From: Planococcus halotolerans
GTDB lineage: Bacteria > Bacillota > Bacilli > Bacillales_A > Planococcaceae
DNA: 64,000 nt
Direction of reading: 5' to 3'
Assembly (NCBI RefSeq): GCF_003289955.1
Contig: NZ_QLZR01000001.1
Location: forward strand, 124,001-188,000
Position 1 is the first letter of the stretch; every line of letters starts with the position of its first letter. Made by a program: the position numbers and the translations under genes. Shown here piece by piece: positions 61,546 through 64,000 of the stretch. The notes below the pieces were generated by a model. That model searched no databases. It saw nothing but the letters and a program-made list of their open reading frames with translations, and was not told the origin of the DNA.

Positions 61546-62049
61546 ATGATCAATAAAAAATTTCCGCTTGCAGCAGGATTCCTCTTTTCCTCGGTCCTCT
61601 TGCTTGGCTCCTGCGGCAATGAAGAACAAGTGACAGAACCTGTTACAGACGAAGCTTCTGATTACGACGGAGTAGAAGACGCCAATCCTGAAGGCGGTCT
61701 TGCCGAAGAAAATGTCGGCGGTGAAGTTTTCGGCTTTACAGATTTTGAACTTGATGTCGATTATCCTGACCAGGATGATGCATTGACAGCCTCGTACGAA
61801 GAAATCAGAGACCAAGTGGAAGCTGAATATGAAGACAAACTTTCTAATGAAACACTGACCGGCAACGATGCCTTCGATAAACTCGAACCTTTATTGGCTG
61901 AACTTGAGTTGACTGAAGATATGTCAGAGGAAGATGTCATCAGCAAAGTTACAGAAGTATTCAATATAGACTCTAATTTTGAATCCATTGAGGTTGAAGT
62001 AACTTACCCCGAAGGAACCGATAAAGAATACCAGGCATCAGGAAATTGA
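61546..62049 (+). CDS. YusW-like lipoprotein
   Basis: A 167-residue lipoprotein. MINKKFPLAAGFLFSSVLLLGSCGN is a signal with lipobox LLGSC. A highly acidic linker rich in Glu and Asp follows, then a C-terminal domain from about 75, beginning FGFTDFELDVDYPDQDDALTAS, resembling the YusW family of unknown function. The start at 61546 follows GAAAGGATGAGA. It is divergent from kynA. Confidence 0.72.
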   Translation: MINKKFPLAAGFLFSSVLLLGSCGNEEQVTEPVTDEASDYDGVEDANPEGGLAEENVGGEVFGFTDFELDVDYPDQDDALTASYEEIRDQVEAEYEDKLSNETLTGNDAFDKLEPLLAELELTEDMSEEDVISKVTEVFNIDSNFESIEVEVTYPEGTDKEYQASGN

Positions 62050-62056
62050 CCGTGCA

Positions 62057-62090
62057 ATAAACCATCCTCAGCTGGGTGGTTTATTTTTTA
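62057..62090. terminator. Terminator of the YusW-like gene
   Basis: AAACCATCC pairs with GGTGGTTT around TCAGCTG, followed by ATTTTTTAT. The A-rich left flank also allows termination of the converging GNAT gene, whose stop lies inside it. Confidence 0.8.
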
Positions 62091-62933
62091 TAGCTTTTTC
62101 CAATACTCGATTGTATGAACAGGATTAAAACCGGATTTTCGGTAGACCGTCAGCGCATCATTTTCAGTTTCAACTTCGAGAACTGCACGCTTCTTCCCTT
62201 GCTGCATGGCATAATGACGGCACCATAACAAGAAAGCTTTGCCATATCCCTTTCCCTGCTCTACCGGATCTACAGCAAAAGCCGTAATCCAGAGTCCACT
62301 TTCGTCTTCTTCTTTTATAAGTGAAGCGCTTGCCACGAGCTCACCCTCCCGTTTCATAACGAAAACTTCTCTATCGTTTTTTTCTATATTGTAGTGGACA
62401 ACCGGTAGAATATCTTCATCGAATGCGGCAACCATCAGATTTTCGAGTTTCTCTATTTTTCCATCATAAGGAATGATGGTCAATCCTCCTGGCAATTTAA
62501 ATTCTGCCAACGGTTCTGCTTCAAGTTCGATTTCCTTGAAATCCGGCTGATAGCCCAGGCTCGCTATAAAATCTTTTGCCCCTTCTTCTTCTGTAAAAAC
62601 AGCAAGCCCCTCTACAGCCTGACGCTGCTGCAATCCGTATGCCACTCCCCCAGCCAGTGCTGAACCGATGGTTAACCGTCTATAGTCAGGATGCACAAGT
62701 GCTGACCATTCATACGAATCCAGCCCGATAAGGTCTGCAGCGGCAGCAAAGCCAAGCAATTCATTGTTTTCGGTATAGGCAAGAACAGCGAATCCCGGTA
62801 CATCAGCCAGATGCCAACTGGATTCAAATAAAGGTTTACTGTAATCTCTATCGCTCATTTTCAATAGTTCCCGCATATCCTGGATCGTTTCAGAATCCAA
62901 GGGAAATGACGCGATTGAAAGAGACAATTCCAT
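62088..62933 (-). CDS. Tandem-domain GNAT family N-acetyltransferase (second copy type)
   Basis: A 281-residue protein with two GNAT folds. The second is the active-looking one, with the acetyl-CoA loop in AVDPVEQGKGYGKAFLLWC and ENDALTVYRKSGFNPVHTIEYW at its end. The first half keeps a looser VHPDYRRLTIGSALAGGVAYG loop. This is the reverse of the GNAT gene at 25767, whose first domain is the better conserved. The substrate is unknown. Confidence 0.8.
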   Translation of the reverse strand: MELSLSIASFPLDSETIQDMRELLKMSDRDYSKPLFESSWHLADVPGFAVLAYTENNELLGFAAAADLIGLDSYEWSALVHPDYRRLTIGSALAGGVAYGLQQRQAVEGLAVFTEEEGAKDFIASLGYQPDFKEIELEAEPLAEFKLPGGLTIIPYDGKIEKLENLMVAAFDEDILPVVHYNIEKNDREVFVMKREGELVASASLIKEEDESGLWITAFAVDPVEQGKGYGKAFLLWCRHYAMQQGKKRAVLEVETENDALTVYRKSGFNPVHTIEYWKKL

Positions 62934-62995
62934 CTCCGACCCACCTGCCTTTTTTTATTTATCGTATCATACCTGCCATAGGAGATGTTTGAGGA

Positions 62996-63034
62996 GAAAA
63001 AAATCCCGAAGGAAAAATCAATTCCTCCGGGATT
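62996..63034 (-). terminator. Terminator of the ABC exporter gene
   Basis: AATCCCGGAGGAA pairs with TTCCTTCGGGATT on the minus strand, followed by TTTTTCTCC. Confidence 0.9.
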
Positions 63035-63038
63035 CTTT

Positions 63039-64000
63039 CTACAGTTTCGCATCAGTCAGCATTGTGGCATACAGACCGCCTTTTTCAAGTAGCTCGTCCT
63101 GTGTTCCAGCTTCCACCAGCTTGCCCAGTTCCATGACGAAAACCAAATCCGCCTGCCTTACTGTGTTCAACCGGTGAGCTATTACAAAACTCGTTCTGCC
63201 GGCCATCAGCCGCTCAAGTGCTTCCTGAATTTTTAATTCGGTCACAGTATCGATGCTGCTGGTGGCCTCATCAAGAAGAAGAATGACCGGGTCTGCAATC
63301 AAAGCACGCGCAATGGACAGCAATTGTTTCTGTCCCTGTGAAATCATGGAACCGTCTCCTTCGAGAATTGTATCGTAGCCGTTCGGCAGTTTTTGGATGA
63401 AGTCATGGGCATTTGCTTTCTTCGCAGCTTCAATGACCTCTTCTTCAGTTGCATCCAGTTTGCCATAGCGGATATTGTCGTAAACAGACGTTTCGAATAG
63501 GAATGGATCCTGCAGCACAAAAGCGATCTGCTTTCGAAGCGTTTCACGGGGCATTGATGAAATCGGCGTACCGTCTATCCGGATTTCACCTTCATTGGCA
63601 TCATAAAACCTTGCCAGCAATTGCATAATTGTCGTTTTTCCTGCACCGGTCGCACCGACTAAAGCTGCAGTCTGCCCGACAGCGACTGAAAAGCTGACAT
63701 TACGGATCGTCCACTCTTCTTCAGCGCCTTCGTATTTGAAAGAGACATTGTCGAATTCGACTTCGCCCGAAAACTCTTTGTCTACATTTTTCACCAAACC
63801 ATCTTTTTCTTCCGTTTCATCCATGATGGCGAAAACCCGTTCCGCTCCGGCAATCGCCGATAGCACGGTATTAAACTGGTTGGCCAGATCGTTCAGCGGT
63901 CTGGTGAACTGGCGGGAGTATTCCGTGAATATCACAATAACCCCGATCGATACGGCTCCGTTCAATGCCAGAAGACCGCCTACCCCTGCTACAATGGCAA
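63039..64000 (-). CDS. ABC exporter (fused membrane and ATPase domains), C-terminal part; runs off the right edge
   Basis: About 320 C-terminal residues of an MsbA/LmrA-type half transporter. The last transmembrane segment (GGLLALNGAVSIGVIVIFTEY) and the X-loop-adjacent region LANQFNTVLSAIAGAERVFAIMDE are followed by the ABC ATPase, with Walker A GATGAGKT, signature MISQGQKQLLSIAR (a Q-loop-type variant, SQGQK) and Walker B LLLDEATSSID. The frame is open to position 64000 with no start codon of its own, so the gene continues beyond the window. A heterodimeric partner, common in Bacillus (YfiB/YfiC type), cannot be seen. Confidence 0.9.
   Translation of the reverse strand, partial: AIVAGVGGLLALNGAVSIGVIVIFTEYSRQFTRPLNDLANQFNTVLSAIAGAERVFAIMDETEEKDGLVKNVDKEFSGEVEFDNVSFKYEGAEEEWTIRNVSFSVAVGQTAALVGATGAGKTTIMQLLARFYDANEGEIRIDGTPISSMPRETLRKQIAFVLQDPFLFETSVYDNIRYGKLDATEEEVIEAAKKANAHDFIQKLPNGYDTILEGDGSMISQGQKQLLSIARALIADPVILLLDEATSSIDTVTELKIQEALERLMAGRTSFVIAHRLNTVRQADLVFVMELGKLVEAGTQDELLEKGGLYATMLTDAKL

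Overview
The window looks like a chromosomal segment of a low-to-moderate GC Gram-positive bacterium of the Bacillales. The gene content and order best fit the Planococcaceae (Planococcus/Planomicrobium-like), but this is inferred from family recognition and synteny with the Bacillus subtilis ywh-ywd, yoj and yrr regions, not from a database search. Nearly all genes have recognisable core or metabolic functions. I see no phage, IS transposase, CRISPR, rRNA or tRNA genes.

Layout. 1-850: 5' part of a FadF-like Fe-S oxidoreductase behind a FadR-type operator. 1.1-11 kb: a twelve-gene minus-strand cobalamin salvage operon (btuF-btuC-btuD::cbiZ-cbiB-cobD-cobU-cobS-cobC-cobU2-pduO-cblT-cblS) headed by a cobalamin riboswitch with a terminator. 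No corrin-ring synthesis genes are present, so this is uptake and remodelling of cobinamides plus scavenging of alpha-ribazole. 11-17 kb: argS-ywiB, a CPA1 Na+/H+ antiporter, and speE-speB. 17-25.7 kb: ywhD, ywhB, ywgA, ywfO, lipL, hemQ, ywdK, ywdI, ung, a DUF4230 protein and pdxK. 25.7-31.4 kb: a double GNAT protein, an orphan pair of Opp-type permeases, yojF-bshB2 (bacillithiol) and a YjiH-like membrane protein. 31.6-37.2 kb: tdh and kbl (threonine catabolism) split by an opposing gene, and a secreted metalloprotease. 37.4-44 kb: the reverse transsulfuration/SAM recycling operon yrrT-luxS-mccA-mccB, yczE, ybaK and topB. 44-64 kb: a NERD protein, an FMN reductase, a CPA1 antiporter with a C-terminal regulatory domain, an ABC-F ATPase, a PLD-family protein, an ECF sigma factor, a CNNM/CorC protein, an M20 peptidase, a PlsY-like protein, DegV, a DUF2804 protein, a GDPD, kynA, a YusW-like lipoprotein, a second double GNAT protein and a partial ABC exporter.

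The intergenic DNA is the unusual part. Three loci (14649-14742, 21883-21994, 45287-45380) carry arrays of 5-6 short motifs spaced exactly 21 bp apart, about two turns of B-DNA, each locus with its own core motif. Separately, a long imperfect palindromic repeat (about 110-120 bp, 'module A') with a smaller companion hairpin ('module B') occurs at eight or more intergenic loci, including inside the leader of the cobalamin operon. A third, local family of duplicated hairpins lies at 45.6-45.9 kb. A structured-looking segment followed by a terminator-like hairpin upstream of speE is a candidate uncharacterised leader RNA.
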